Positions 7,732-17,758 of a stretch of DNA of 64,000 nt are shown here, piece after piece (the first letter of the stretch is position 1; each line of letters starts with the position of its first letter). A program made the translations under genes and the position numbers. The stretch comes from Pedobacter sp. MC2016-05 (GTDB lineage Bacteria > Bacteroidota > Bacteroidia > Sphingobacteriales > Sphingobacteriaceae), in contig NZ_JAPIVT010000003.1 of NCBI RefSeq assembly GCF_026239735.1, forward strand, positions 372,001 through 436,000. The letters run 5' to 3'. The notes beneath the pieces were generated by a model. That model had not been told where the DNA came from, searched no databases, and saw only the letters and a list, made by a program, of their open reading frames with translations.

Positions 7732-8595
7732 TTGAAGATACTAAAACAGATAGTTGCAGATATTAAGACATCGGTTGTTGAACCAGGAGAAAATCGAGAT
7801 GCACTGATTCGTAAATTCGTGCTTTACTCTCCAAAAATGCCGCTCCGATTACATCAGGAGCAGCTTATTGCCGAAGCGAAAAAGTTTAACTTATCTGTGT
7901 ATGACGAATACTTTAAGTCAAGCGACATTGCGATTAACTGTTTTAGCTGGGGCGATGGCAAGACCAAAATATTGCTTACTCACGGTTGGGCTTCTAAAGC
8001 ACTCGATTTTTACGAGCTGATTATGGTGCTCCGCAAATTAGAAGATGTAGAAATAATTGCTTTCGATGCACCCGGAAACGGAAGTTCGGTTTCAGAACTT
8101 TCCAATCTCATACTTTATAAAGATTCGGTTAAGGCGATTATAGAAAAATATGAAGTTGTCGATTTCGTAATTGGCCACTCCCTGGGCGCTATGGCCAACA
8201 TTTTGGCGTTACAAGATTTAGCTATTCAACCAAAATTGTTAATGAGCATTGCTCCTTTAATCAAACTGAAAGAAAATTTTGTGCAGAGCTTGGAATCTAT
8301 AGGTGTGAATCAAGCAGATCAGGATATTTTCTTTAGCAATTTTGAGCTTGAAGTGAAAGTCCCTGCCAACCATTTCAATCTGTTAAATCTGTATCATTTG
8401 GATGCGTCGATTAAGCATTTAGTAATTTACGATCCAGAAGATCACATCTCACCTTACCCTTATCTGCAGGATTTTTTAACTCAGAACAAAGAGATCACAG
8501 CAATTAAATTTGAGGATATGGGTCATTTCAAAATTATTAAATCGCCGGAGGTAATTTCATTAATTGTTGGCGAAATTACGACGAGAATAAATTAA
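7732..8595 (+). CDS. Alpha/beta hydrolase
   Basis: The fold is shown by the oxyanion-side motif THGWASK, the acidic strand AFDAPGNGSS and the nucleophile elbow GHSLGA, with a late Asp in IYDPEDHISP and His in DMGHFK as likely triad members. The start is TTG at 7732, ten bases after the upstream stop; no ATG suits the N-terminal KILKQIVADIK. Function (esterase, lipase or other) is not determinable. The stop overlaps the convergent SDR gene by four bases (TTAA), so there is no room for a terminator between them. Confidence 0.85.
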   Translation: MKILKQIVADIKTSVVEPGENRDALIRKFVLYSPKMPLRLHQEQLIAEAKKFNLSVYDEYFKSSDIAINCFSWGDGKTKILLTHGWASKALDFYELIMVLRKLEDVEIIAFDAPGNGSSVSELSNLILYKDSVKAIIEKYEVVDFVIGHSLGAMANILALQDLAIQPKLLMSIAPLIKLKENFVQSLESIGVNQADQDIFFSNFELEVKVPANHFNLLNLYHLDASIKHLVIYDPEDHISPYPYLQDFLTQNKEITAIKFEDMGHFKIIKSPEVISLIVGEITTRIN

Positions 8596-9311
8596 AGGTT
8601 GGTTCGGAGGTTGCCCATACCGCCATCAATATTGATAATCTGACCAGTTACCCAGTTGCTTTCATCGTTTAATAAAAATGAAATTGCTGCGGCTATATCT
8701 TCTGGTTGCCCATATTTTCCAAGTGGATGTCTTTTTGCCGATGCTGTTTTTTTGTCGTCAGTGTTTAATAAGCTAGCTGATAAACGCGTATCGGTAAGTG
8801 ACGGTGCTACTGCATTTACCCGAATGTTTACAGGCGAAAACTCTGCTGCTAAAGATTTTGTCAAACCTTCAATACCTGCTTTCGCAGTCGAAATACTGCT
8901 GTGAAATCCCATCCCCGTTGTTGCCGCAACCGAACTTATCAAAACAATTGAAGCAGAATTGGCTGCTTTCAGATTTTTAAACGCTTGCTGAATTACTTTA
9001 GCGGCTCCAACCACGTTTAGGCGGTAGTCATTCAAAAAATCATCTTCCGAGACCCTACCAAAAGGTTTTAAAGTAATGCTTCCTACAGAATACACCAAAC
9101 CATGCAATGTTTCAGGTAAAAAATCAGCTAACGCATTTACGTCTTGCAAAACGTCTAATTCCTGATGTTTAACTTGTGCTGGCCATTCCTCGCTTATTGT
9201 TCTGGATGCGGCGTAAACTGTTGCCCCTTTTTCTGTCAGGCTTTTTACCAAAGCCAATCCAATTCCTGAGCTTCCTCCAACCACTAAAATGTTCTTATTA
9301 TTAAAATCCAT
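8592..9311 (-). CDS. SDR family oxidoreductase lacking the catalytic Tyr
   Basis: The 239-residue protein is a classical-size short-chain dehydrogenase. The nucleotide-binding loop VGGSSGIGLAL is at 11-21, the NSAG-like position reads YSVGS, and the C-terminal DGGMGN follows the usual IINIDGG. The catalytic Ser is in VLISSVA, but where YxxxK is expected the sequence reads ISTAK: the Lys is kept and the Tyr is Ile. It therefore either uses another residue or has a non-canonical or binding role. It ends convergently, overlapping the alpha/beta hydrolase stop by 4 bp. Confidence 0.85.
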   Translation of the reverse strand: MDFNNKNILVVGGSSGIGLALVKSLTEKGATVYAASRTISEEWPAQVKHQELDVLQDVNALADFLPETLHGLVYSVGSITLKPFGRVSEDDFLNDYRLNVVGAAKVIQQAFKNLKAANSASIVLISSVAATTGMGFHSSISTAKAGIEGLTKSLAAEFSPVNIRVNAVAPSLTDTRLSASLLNTDDKKTASAKRHPLGKYGQPEDIAAAISFLLNDESNWVTGQIINIDGGMGNLRTNL

Positions 9312-9689
9312 GATAGCTATACTTCAAAAAGGCCATTTTAGTTTGGTAGTTCGAATATTATAGCATAATGGAGAGGTTATGCTCTAAAAATCTTCACAGA
9401 TGTGGATAAAGTAAATCACGTAAACAAAGCGACGAAATTTCCCGGAATAGAACTTTTGAAGTGGGAACAGGGAAATATCACTTCGAATACGAAGTAACAA
9501 ATAAGTTGCTACAGATATCTTGCAAATGGGCACTATTAACCGTCGTAAGTCTACCCGAATAAACGATGGATTGTCGCCTTCCGGTTTAATCGGTCAGGTT
9601 TGAATTTTCAGCGATTAACATGACAGTGCATAACAGTAGAGGTATCCTTATTTTCTATTTTAGACCAACCAAATATTTAAAATTAGAGC
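9312..9689. other. Intergenic region between SDR gene and rhamnose operon
   Basis: No convincing gene lies in these 378 bases, which must carry the promoters of the leftward SDR gene and the rightward rhamnose operon. An inverted repeat AGCATAA/TTATGCT (9362-9368 and 9377-9383, 8-base spacer) lies 50 bp upstream of the SDR start and could be an operator. No full TAnnTTTG box was found in front of rhaT. Confidence 0.5.
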
Positions 9690-10784
9690 ATGCAGGCATT
9701 TTTAGGCGTTATTTTTCACTTCATCGGCGGTTTCGCCTCCGGGAGTTTTTACATACCATATAAAAAGGTAAAAGGTTGGGCCTGGGAAAGCTACTGGATA
9801 GTTGGCGGCATTTTTTCCTGGCTAATTGTTCCACCTTTAGCAGCTTATTTAACCATTCCGAACTTTGCTGATATTATTGCCACAGCGGAAGGAAAAACTT
9901 TAGCATTGGCTTATTTCTTTGGCATTCTTTGGGGCATTGGAGGTTTAACTTATGGCCTTGGTGTTCGTTACCTCGGCGTTTCATTGGGTAGCAGTATTAT
10001 TCTTGGGCTTTGCATGGTGCTCGGTTCAATTTTGCCTTCTATTTATTTCGATGTTTTTCCGCAGGAAGGCAAAGATACTTTCACGATGTTTTTGCAAACC
10101 GATTGGGGCCGAATGGTATTGCTCGGGCTGATCGTTTGTGTACTTGGAATCGTGATTTGCGGTAAAGCCGGAATGATGAAGGAAAAAGAAATTAACACGG
10201 GTGTTACCGATCCACATGGTTTGGAAGTAAAAACGGAGTTTAAATTCGGGTTGGGTTTATTCGTTGGTATCGTTTCAGGTGTTTTAAGTGCTTGTTTTAA
10301 TTTCGGTATCGAAGCCGGTAAGCCATTGGCTGATGCCGCAAATTCTATCTGGAAAGCAGCAAACCCATCAGAAACCGGTAATTTTCTTTTCTCCAATAAT
10401 GTTACTTACATCATTGTACTTTGGGGCGGTTTAACTACCAACCTTATTTGGTGTATGATTTTGAACGCCAGAAATAAAACATTCGGCGATTATACCAACG
10501 CAAAAACACCACTCTTAAAAAACTATATATTTTCAGCACTTGCAGGTACCACCTGGTTTCTACAATTCTTTTTTTACGGAATGGGAGAGAGCAAAATGGG
10601 CAATGGCGCAAGTTCATGGATATTACACATGGCCTTCATCATCTTAATTGCCAATGTTTGGGGCTTGGTGTTAAAAGAATGGAAAGGCGTATCCAGAAAA
10701 ACATTCATTACGGTGTTGGCTGGGATCATCACCATCATTGTTTCCGTGCTAATTGTAGGTTACGGTAATTCACTTAAAGGATAA
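9690..10784 (+). CDS. rhaT: L-rhamnose/proton symporter RhaT
   Basis: This 364-residue inner-membrane protein has about ten hydrophobic helices and the N-terminal phrase FHFIGGFASGSFYIPYKKVKGW and the GIVSGVLSACFNFGIEAGKPLA segment typical of RhaT. It imports L-rhamnose with a proton. It is the first gene of the rhamnose operon; the fused aldolase/dehydrogenase begins 25 bp after its stop. Slightly longer than the E. coli form (344). Confidence 0.93.
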   Translation: MQAFLGVIFHFIGGFASGSFYIPYKKVKGWAWESYWIVGGIFSWLIVPPLAAYLTIPNFADIIATAEGKTLALAYFFGILWGIGGLTYGLGVRYLGVSLGSSIILGLCMVLGSILPSIYFDVFPQEGKDTFTMFLQTDWGRMVLLGLIVCVLGIVICGKAGMMKEKEINTGVTDPHGLEVKTEFKFGLGLFVGIVSGVLSACFNFGIEAGKPLADAANSIWKAANPSETGNFLFSNNVTYIIVLWGGLTTNLIWCMILNARNKTFGDYTNAKTPLLKNYIFSALAGTTWFLQFFFYGMGESKMGNGASSWILHMAFIILIANVWGLVLKEWKGVSRKTFITVLAGIITIIVSVLIVGYGNSLKG

Positions 10785-10809
10785 ATCACAAAAAATAAAA
10801 AATACGATA

Positions 10810-12930
10810 ATGTCGATCGAAACGAAAAATTATAAACACGTAAGCTATTTGTGGAATGAAGAGGAAGCCGCGAAACTAGCTGGCGATGAAGTAGCTTTAC
10901 TAATTTACCGTTCAAATTTATTAGGTGCCGATTTGCGCTTAACCAACTATGGTGGTGGAAATACATCATGTAAATTGATGGAGAAAGATCCTTTAACAGG
11001 TTCGGAAACCGAAGTAATGTGGGTAAAAGGTTCCGGTGGCGATTTGGGCACTTTGAAAAAAAGTGGATTAGCAGCGCTTTATGTTGACCGCTTGCGTAGT
11101 TTGAAAAATATTTACCGCGGTGTGGAGCATGAAGATGAAATGGTTGAATTGTTCAATCACTGCATTTTCGATTTGAGCTCAAAAGCACCATCAATTGATA
11201 CTCCGTTGCATGGCTTTTTGCCTTTTGCACACATCGATCACTTGCATCCGGATGCAGCGATCGCGATAGCGGCAGCAAAAGATGGAAAGAAAATTACCGA
11301 AGAGCTTTTCGGCGGTACAATTGGATGGGTAGAGTGGAAAAAACCTGGTTTCGAACTGGGATTAACACTGAAAAAATGTTTAGATGAAAACCCAGGTATC
11401 CGCGGAATTATGTTGGGTTCTCATGGTTTATTTACCTGGGGAAATACTGCTTACGAAAGTTACCTGAACACTCTTGATGTAATCGAAATTTGTTCAGAAT
11501 ACCTGGCGCAAAATTATGGCAAAAAAGGTCCGGTATTTGGCGGACAAAAAATAGAAAGTGCTGATGCGGAAAGCCGTAAAAAACAGGCTGCTAGTTTAGC
11601 TCCAATTTTACGTGGATTATGTTCGTCAAAACAACACATGATTGGTCATTTCACTGATGACGTTCGTGTGTTAGAGTTCACCAATTCTAATGATCTTTCT
11701 CGTTTGGCGCCAATGGGAACAAGTTGCCCTGACCATTTTTTGAGAACGAAAATCAGTCCGCTGGTTTTGGATTTAAAAACTGATGCAGATTTATCGGATA
11801 CAAAAGCAGTAAAAGAAATGCTTTTGCCGGCTTTTGAGGCATATCGGGCAATGTATACTGATTATTACGAAACTTGTAAACATGATAACAGTCCAGCTAT
11901 TAGAGACACAAATCCGGTGGTAATCTTATATCCTGGAATCGGAATGTTCACTTTCTCGAAAGATAAACAAACGGCAAGGGTAGCTGCCGAATTTTACATC
12001 AATGCCATTAATGTAATGAAAGGTGCTGAAGCCATTTCAGAATATACTTCATTACCGCATCAGGAAGCTTTTAACATCGAATATTGGTTATTAGAAGAAG
12101 CAAAACTGCAACGCATGCCGAAGCCAAAGCCCTTAACTGGAAAAATCGCTTTGATTACCGGTAGTGCTGGTGGTATTGGAAAAGCAATTGCAAAAAAATT
12201 CGTTGCTGAAGGTGGCGTTGTTATTTTGAATGACATGAATGCCGAGCGTTTAGCAGAAGCCGGTGCTGATTTCGAAAAACAATTTGGAAAAGATTCATAC
12301 AGTACTGCGGTTCTAAACGTAACCAGTCAGGAAGATATCGATGGCGCATTTGCTGCTGCAGCTTTGGCTTTTGGAGGTATCGATATCGTAGTGAACAATG
12401 CTGGTTTATCCATTTCTAAAACAATCGGCGATCACACTGAAAAAGATTGGGATTTACTATACGACGTATTAGTTAAGGGTCAGTTCTTTATTACGCAAGC
12501 GGCTACCAAAACGATGCAAAAGCAGGATATTGGTGGCGACATCATCAATATTGTAAGCAAAAACTCATTGGTGAGCGGACCAAACAATGCAGGTTACGGA
12601 AGTGCGAAAGCGGCGCAATTGCATTTAAGCAGATTAAATGCTGCTGAATTGGGTGCTGATAACATCCGTGTGAATGTGGTTAATCCTGATGCTGTAATTA
12701 GCGATAGTAATATCTGGGCTGGCGGATGGGCTGAAGGTAGAGCAAAAGCCTACGGAATTACCGTTGCCGAACTGCCTGCATATTACGCAAAACGCACGTT
12801 GCTAAACCAGATTATTTTACCTGATGATATTGCAAATGCATGTTTCGCATTTGTAGGTGGCTTGTTAAGTAAATCTACCGGCAACATGTTAAATGTTGAT
12901 GGTGGCGTAGCAATGGCCTTTGCCAGATAA
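10810..12930 (+). CDS. rhaEW: Bifunctional rhamnulose-1-phosphate aldolase / lactaldehyde dehydrogenase
   Basis: At 706 residues this is a two-domain fusion. Residues 1 to about 430 form a class II aldolase with zinc-ligand type motifs PLHGFLPFAHIDHLHPDA and GSHGLFTWG and a GGGNTS phosphate loop; from about 435 a short-chain dehydrogenase follows, with TGSAGGIGKA as cofactor loop, NNAG, and Y-G-S-A-K as YxxxK. Rhamnulose-1-phosphate is split to dihydroxyacetone phosphate and L-lactaldehyde, which the second domain then oxidises. The fusion is known in Bacteroidota and Bacillus-type rhamnose pathways and replaces separate rhaD and lactaldehyde enzymes. Confidence 0.92.
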   Translation: MSIETKNYKHVSYLWNEEEAAKLAGDEVALLIYRSNLLGADLRLTNYGGGNTSCKLMEKDPLTGSETEVMWVKGSGGDLGTLKKSGLAALYVDRLRSLKNIYRGVEHEDEMVELFNHCIFDLSSKAPSIDTPLHGFLPFAHIDHLHPDAAIAIAAAKDGKKITEELFGGTIGWVEWKKPGFELGLTLKKCLDENPGIRGIMLGSHGLFTWGNTAYESYLNTLDVIEICSEYLAQNYGKKGPVFGGQKIESADAESRKKQAASLAPILRGLCSSKQHMIGHFTDDVRVLEFTNSNDLSRLAPMGTSCPDHFLRTKISPLVLDLKTDADLSDTKAVKEMLLPAFEAYRAMYTDYYETCKHDNSPAIRDTNPVVILYPGIGMFTFSKDKQTARVAAEFYINAINVMKGAEAISEYTSLPHQEAFNIEYWLLEEAKLQRMPKPKPLTGKIALITGSAGGIGKAIAKKFVAEGGVVILNDMNAERLAEAGADFEKQFGKDSYSTAVLNVTSQEDIDGAFAAAALAFGGIDIVVNNAGLSISKTIGDHTEKDWDLLYDVLVKGQFFITQAATKTMQKQDIGGDIINIVSKNSLVSGPNNAGYGSAKAAQLHLSRLNAAELGADNIRVNVVNPDAVISDSNIWAGGWAEGRAKAYGITVAELPAYYAKRTLLNQIILPDDIANACFAFVGGLLSKSTGNMLNVDGGVAMAFAR

Positions 12931-13224
12931 AAAAGACGCCGTTATTGCGAGGTACGAAGCAATCTCATTCTGGCTAAAATTTTAGTAAATATAAATTGCT
13001 GCCCCTCGATCTGTGTCCTCAAAGACCGAAAAAAGTAAGTGAAGTAAACGATCTTTGGAAACACATATCAAGAATCATATTTAAAATTAGTTTTAGTAAG
13101 TTGTTCTCTCGGTCTGTGGTTCGCCACAGACTGGAAATGACTTTAAAAATTCTCAATCTACATTGAGGATCAAATCAAAGCGATTTATCGCTTAATTATT
13201 AACCTAACAAAACCAAGTATTCTC
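12931..13224. repeat. Non-coding spacer with dispersed repeat and hairpin
   Basis: GTTATTGCGAGGTACGAAGC at 12941-12960, continuing as AATCTC, is a copy of a short dispersed element common in this bacterial group; related GCAATCTCATTC copies occur near 62.4-62.5 kb. A perfect 8-bp hairpin GTCTGTGG-TTCG-CCACAGAC lies at 13112-13131 without a T tail. The spacer splits the rhamnose operon and may process or partly terminate its mRNA. Confidence 0.6.
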
Positions 13225-14505
13225 ATGAATATCGAGCAGAACCAAATAGAAAAACACAATGATTCCCTTATTAGTTCACATCAGCGCAAGCTCAACTTTC
13301 TAAAAGAAGATTGGTCGCATGTTGATTTAGAAAGTGTAATCCAGAAATTGATTGATTTTCAGATTGCGATTCCATCATGGGCTTTAGGTACTGGTGGTAC
13401 ACGTTTCGGTCGTTTCGCCATTACAGGCGGCGAGCCCCGCACAATTGAAGAAAAAATTGAAGATGTTGGTTTGCTTCATGCATTAAATGGGGCAAGCGGT
13501 GCTATATCGCTTCACATCCCTTGGGATATCCCGCAAAATGCAGAAAGTTTAAGAAGCCTTGCAGCGGGCTACGGACTGAAGTTCGACGCTATGAATTCAA
13601 ACACTTTTCAAGATCAGGCTGGTTCGGCACATAGCTATAAATTTGGTTCCTTACAAAATGTAAATAAAACCATTCGCAAGCAAGCAATTGAGCATAACAT
13701 CGAAGTAATTAAGCATGGTGTGGCGCTAGGTTCTGATGCATTAACAGTTTGGCTGGCCGATGGATCTTGTTTCCCTGGTCAGTTAAATTTCCGTAGGGCA
13801 TTCGAAAATATATTAGAAAGTTTAGAAGAAATTTATTCGGCTTTGCCGGCAGATTGGAAATTGTTCGTAGAATATAAAGCATTCGAACCAAATTTCTATT
13901 CCACAACGGTTGGAGATTGGGGTCAGTCGCTGCTTTACGCAAGTAAATTAGGTAAGCAAGCTTATACCCTGGTAGATTTGGGTCACCATTTACCAAATGC
14001 AAACATCGAACAAATTGTTGCCTTGCTTTTGATGGAAGGAAAGTTAGGTGGTTTCCATTTCAACGATTCCAAATACGGTGATGATGATTTAACTGCCGGA
14101 AGTATCAAGCCTTATCAATTGTTCCTCATTTTTAATGAGCTAGTTGAGGGTATGGATGCAAAAGGAATGAACCATGCTAAAGATTTAGGATGGATGATAG
14201 ATGCCTCTCACAATGTGAAAGACCCTTTGGAAGATCTACTACAATCGGTAGAAGCCATTATGATTGCTTATGCTCAAGCCTTATTGGTAGATCGTAAAGC
14301 TTTAAATGCTGCCCAGGATAATAACGACGTGGCAAAGGCACAGGAAATTTTACAAAATACTTTCCGTAGCGATTTAAGAGCTTTAGTGGCTGAAGCAAGG
14401 TTAAGAGCTGGAGCAGCTTTGGCTCCGATAAGCTTGTACCGCGATTTGAGTGTGAGATCAAATTTAGTTAACCATAGAGGAATTACTGTAGCAACAGGTT
14501 TATAA
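13225..14505 (+). CDS. rhaI: L-rhamnose isomerase, RhaI type
   Basis: The 426-residue protein matches the xylose-isomerase-like TIM-barrel form of rhamnose isomerase found in Pseudomonas stutzeri and Bacteroidota, rather than E. coli RhaA. Supporting phrases are SWALGTGGTRFGRF near the N terminus, LWLADGS-type strand VWLADGSCFPGQ, FVEYKAFEPNFYSTTVGDWG and HFNDSKYGDDDL, which carry the usual metal-binding Glu, His and Asp residues. It converts L-rhamnose to L-rhamnulose. The kinase gene follows 17 bp later, with GGGAGC as a possible ribosome site. Confidence 0.92.
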   Translation: MNIEQNQIEKHNDSLISSHQRKLNFLKEDWSHVDLESVIQKLIDFQIAIPSWALGTGGTRFGRFAITGGEPRTIEEKIEDVGLLHALNGASGAISLHIPWDIPQNAESLRSLAAGYGLKFDAMNSNTFQDQAGSAHSYKFGSLQNVNKTIRKQAIEHNIEVIKHGVALGSDALTVWLADGSCFPGQLNFRRAFENILESLEEIYSALPADWKLFVEYKAFEPNFYSTTVGDWGQSLLYASKLGKQAYTLVDLGHHLPNANIEQIVALLLMEGKLGGFHFNDSKYGDDDLTAGSIKPYQLFLIFNELVEGMDAKGMNHAKDLGWMIDASHNVKDPLEDLLQSVEAIMIAYAQALLVDRKALNAAQDNNDVAKAQEILQNTFRSDLRALVAEARLRAGAALAPISLYRDLSVRSNLVNHRGITVATGL

Positions 14506-14522
14506 AAAAGGGAGCTAAAGAG

Positions 14523-15902
14523 ATGCCAAAACCGGTTATTGCAATATTTGACGTTGGGAAAACGAACAAAAAACTTTTTCTTATTGATGAAAATTATCAG
14601 ATTGTTTACGAACGTTCAGCCCGTTTCGTAGAAACTGTGGATGAAGATGGTGAGCCATGTGAAAATCTGGAGAGCCTGAAATCCTCGGTTTACGATTCTT
14701 TGCATCAGGTTTTGCAAATGAAAGAGTTTGACGTTAAAGCTGTCAATTTCTCTACCTATGGCGCCAGTTTTGTGTATCTCGATGAAAATGGATCACCCTT
14801 AACACCGCTTTATAATTATCTGAAGGAATATCCAGAAGAATTAAAAAAAGAATTTTATGCAAAATACGGCGGCGAGGAAAAGATCTCTTTAGAAACTGCC
14901 TCGCCAATTTTAGGCAGTTTGAATTCTGGAATGCAGCTTTACAGACTTAAAAAAGAGCGACCTGCTTTATTCGACAAAGTGAAGTATGCGTTGCATTTGC
15001 CACAATACTTGAGCTTCTTGATTACCGGTAAAGCCGTTAGCGATATCACCAGCATTGGCTGCCATACACAACTTTGGGATTTTAACCAAAATCAGTATCA
15101 TCAATGGGTTACTTCAGAAAAAATTGAGGAGAAATTTGGTGAATTTACGCCTGCCGATTCAAGCATCGCAACCACGTTTAATGGCGCAACGTTTCAGGTT
15201 GGCGTTGGTTTGCATGATAGTTCAGCCGCCCTAATTCCTTACCTGGCAAACTTTAACACGCCATTTATTCTAATCTCAACGGGTACCTGGTGCATCAGTT
15301 TAAATCCTTTTAATCAAGGGCCGCTTACTAAAGAAGAATTGAAACAAGACTGCCTTTGTTACATGCATTACAAAGGCAAACCGATTAAAGCTTCCCGAAT
15401 CTTTGCGGGCTACGAACATGAGGTGCAGTTAAAACGTATTGCTGAGCACTTCGATAGAGCCGCTTATTTATTTAAGCACCTGAAGTTTAATCCTTCCATG
15501 ATTTTAAAGCTGGCCAATAAAGTACCAGAAAACTTAACTGCTCAAACAGAGTTTTCTGCCAATTCCGCGTTCCCGGATCGTGATTTGAATCTTTTTCAAA
15601 CTGCTGAAGAAGCCTACCATCAGCTTATTTTTGATCTGGTAAAGCAACAGATTTATTCTTTAAACCTGGTTCTAAATTCAGGCGTAAAAAGAGTATTTGT
15701 CGATGGAGGATTTGGTAAAAATGCCATCTACATGCACTTGCTGGCCACCTCTATTCCTGATATTGAGGTTTATGCATCTTCGGTTTCGCAAGCCACTTCC
15801 ATTGGAACTGCACTCGCGATTAACGATGCCTGGAATGAAAACCCGGCACCAACTGATATGATTCAGCTCAAATATTACTCTGCAATTCAACGGACGATAT
15901 AG
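14523..15902 (+). CDS. FGGY-family carbohydrate kinase (rhamnulokinase role)
   Basis: At 459 residues it has the actin-like ATPase fold of FGGY sugar kinases: phosphate-1 motif IFDVGKTNKKLFLID at 7-21, a central VGLHDSSAALIPYL segment and the C-terminal FVDGGFGKNAIYM adenosine motif. Its place directly behind rhaI makes it the enzyme that phosphorylates L-rhamnulose to rhamnulose-1-phosphate, the substrate of the aldolase upstream. The sequence diverges from E. coli RhaB, so the assignment to rhamnulose rests on context. Confidence 0.87.
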   Translation: MPKPVIAIFDVGKTNKKLFLIDENYQIVYERSARFVETVDEDGEPCENLESLKSSVYDSLHQVLQMKEFDVKAVNFSTYGASFVYLDENGSPLTPLYNYLKEYPEELKKEFYAKYGGEEKISLETASPILGSLNSGMQLYRLKKERPALFDKVKYALHLPQYLSFLITGKAVSDITSIGCHTQLWDFNQNQYHQWVTSEKIEEKFGEFTPADSSIATTFNGATFQVGVGLHDSSAALIPYLANFNTPFILISTGTWCISLNPFNQGPLTKEELKQDCLCYMHYKGKPIKASRIFAGYEHEVQLKRIAEHFDRAAYLFKHLKFNPSMILKLANKVPENLTAQTEFSANSAFPDRDLNLFQTAEEAYHQLIFDLVKQQIYSLNLVLNSGVKRVFVDGGFGKNAIYMHLLATSIPDIEVYASSVSQATSIGTALAINDAWNENPAPTDMIQLKYYSAIQRTI

Positions 15903-16081
15903 AGGCATCTCGGATGCGAAATCATTGGGGATGCAAATGGGTATCTAAAGCTCTTTAACACAGTAAGCTGAGTGGCTTAATTGTGTTAGGGTTACAAAAA
16001 TGAGCGGAATGAAATAATCTCTAATTTACCCGACCTCAAACCACATTAATTTGCTATATTCGGGCTTAGAGCCAGCATATA

Positions 16082-17113
16082 GTGAAAACAGACGACCTAA
16101 TTTCCTTAATTCAGATTGATGAATATTCATCAACGCCAAAGTATAAGCAACTTACTAATGCGATACTAAGTGGCATCGAATCTGGCAAACTAAAAAAAGG
16201 AAGTTTGTTGCCATCAATTAATGAGCTCAGCTTCAGTCTGGAAATGTCGAGAGATACGGCAGAAAAAGGTTATCGTAATTTACGTAAACTTGGCGTTGTC
16301 GATTCTGTTCCTGGTAAAGGATATTTTATTACCAACATAGATTTTTCCAGAAAACTCAAAGTTTGTTTGCTATTCAATAAACTGAGTACCCACAAAAAGA
16401 TCATCTATGATTCGTTTACGAAAGCAATTGGAGAAAAAGCAGCTATAGATTTCTATATCTATAACAACGACTTTGCATTCTTCAAAAAAATGATCATCTC
16501 TAAAATTGACGACTACACCCATTTTGTCATCATACCGCATTTTTTAGAAGGGGGTGAAAATGCCCACGAAATTATCAACACCATCCCAAAAGAGAAATTA
16601 ATTATTTTGGATAAGTTGCTACCAGGGATTACCGGCGATTTTGCAGCTGCTTATGAAAACTTCGCTCAAGACATTTATGCTGCCTTAGACCAGGCCTTGC
16701 CACGATTATCTCAGTACAGTACAATCAAAATTATTTTCCCAAAAAACAGTTATTTTCCACAAGAAATTTTAACGGGTTTCTATCGATTTTGCCAGCAATA
16801 TGCTTTTGATCACAAAGTGATTCATAATATTAAGGAAGAAGAAATAAAGCCAGGCGAAGTTTATATCAACCTGATGGAAGATGATTTGGTAACGCTAATA
16901 GAACGATTAATTGTCCTTAAACTAAAAATCGGACGAGATGTTGGTGTAATTTCTTACAACGAAACCCCTCTCAAACGTTTCATTCTAGATGGAATAACCA
17001 CTATCTCTACAGATTTCCATGAGCTTGGTACACAGGCAGCAGAATTTGTATTAAATGGAAAAACCGAAAAACTCGAAGTTCCATTCTACTTAAATCTTCG
17101 TAATTCACTTTAA
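16082..17113 (+). CDS. GntR-family regulator with LacI-like sensor domain
   Basis: The start is GTG at 16082. Residues 15-85 form a GntR winged helix (TNAILSGIESGKLKKGSLLPSINELS and MSRDTAEKGYRNLRKLGVV, ending in GKGYFI). The remainder (about 90-343) resembles the sugar-binding domain of LacI/AraR-type regulators, with GVISYNETPLKRFILDGITTISTD near the end. Such GntR-LacI hybrids control sugar operons in Bacteroidota. Placed just after the rhamnose genes, it is the likely rhamnose-responsive regulator; the effector is inferred. Confidence 0.82.
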   Translation: MKTDDLISLIQIDEYSSTPKYKQLTNAILSGIESGKLKKGSLLPSINELSFSLEMSRDTAEKGYRNLRKLGVVDSVPGKGYFITNIDFSRKLKVCLLFNKLSTHKKIIYDSFTKAIGEKAAIDFYIYNNDFAFFKKMIISKIDDYTHFVIIPHFLEGGENAHEIINTIPKEKLIILDKLLPGITGDFAAAYENFAQDIYAALDQALPRLSQYSTIKIIFPKNSYFPQEILTGFYRFCQQYAFDHKVIHNIKEEEIKPGEVYINLMEDDLVTLIERLIVLKLKIGRDVGVISYNETPLKRFILDGITTISTDFHELGTQAAEFVLNGKTEKLEVPFYLNLRNSL

Positions 17114-17152
17114 TTTTTTTGGTTGATTATTTGCTTAAACACGAAGAAATTT

Positions 17153-17752
17153 ATGCTTAAAGTATATTTATTAAGGCACGGAGAAACTGCTTATAATGTA
17201 GATGGAAACCGCTATTGCGGTAGAACTGATATCGAATTGACGACAAAAGGGCTCAGGCAGGCAAAATTTATTTGCGATCAGCTGAGCGATATGAAAATTG
17301 ATGCAGTTTATTCTTCTCCACTGCTTCGTGCAAAAAGAACCGCCGAAATTGCATCTGGAAAAAGAGAGGTGTTTGTAGATAATCGATTAATTGAAGTCGA
17401 TTTTGGCAATTGGGAAGGCAAAACGAAAGCAGAATTCATTGCAGAAAATGCTTCATTGTGGAGCAATTGGATGGATGCTCCCGAAATCAATAAAGCAGGT
17501 GGAACCGGAGAATCGGCTATAGAGATTGTAGATCGGGTAACCAGCTTTTTTGATGGAATGATGTTGAAACATCGTAACCAAACCATCATGGTTGTTGGGC
17601 ATAACGGCATCAACCGCATTTTTATGGCCAGCAAACTCGGAATGCCCTTAAAAAATTATCGCCAGTTGGCGCAGCAAAATTCATCGATAACGGAAATTGA
17701 ATTTGATGATGACGGCGTAATGATGCTTAAACTTTTAAACAGCAAAATATAG
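17153..17752 (+). CDS. Histidine phosphatase family protein
   Basis: The RHG motif LLRHGETAYN is at residues 6-15 when the ATG at 17153 is used; an upstream TTG at 17123 would add ten residues before the first strand and is unlikely. Further support comes from YSSPLLRAKRTAE, a DFGNWEG motif and VVGHNG carrying the second catalytic His. Members remove phosphate from small metabolites or act as cofactor-independent-like mutases. It begins 39 bp after the GntR gene and probably shares its transcript. Confidence 0.87.
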   Translation: MLKVYLLRHGETAYNVDGNRYCGRTDIELTTKGLRQAKFICDQLSDMKIDAVYSSPLLRAKRTAEIASGKREVFVDNRLIEVDFGNWEGKTKAEFIAENASLWSNWMDAPEINKAGGTGESAIEIVDRVTSFFDGMMLKHRNQTIMVVGHNGINRIFMASKLGMPLKNYRQLAQQNSSITEIEFDDDGVMMLKLLNSKI

Positions 17753-17758
17753 TTCGAA

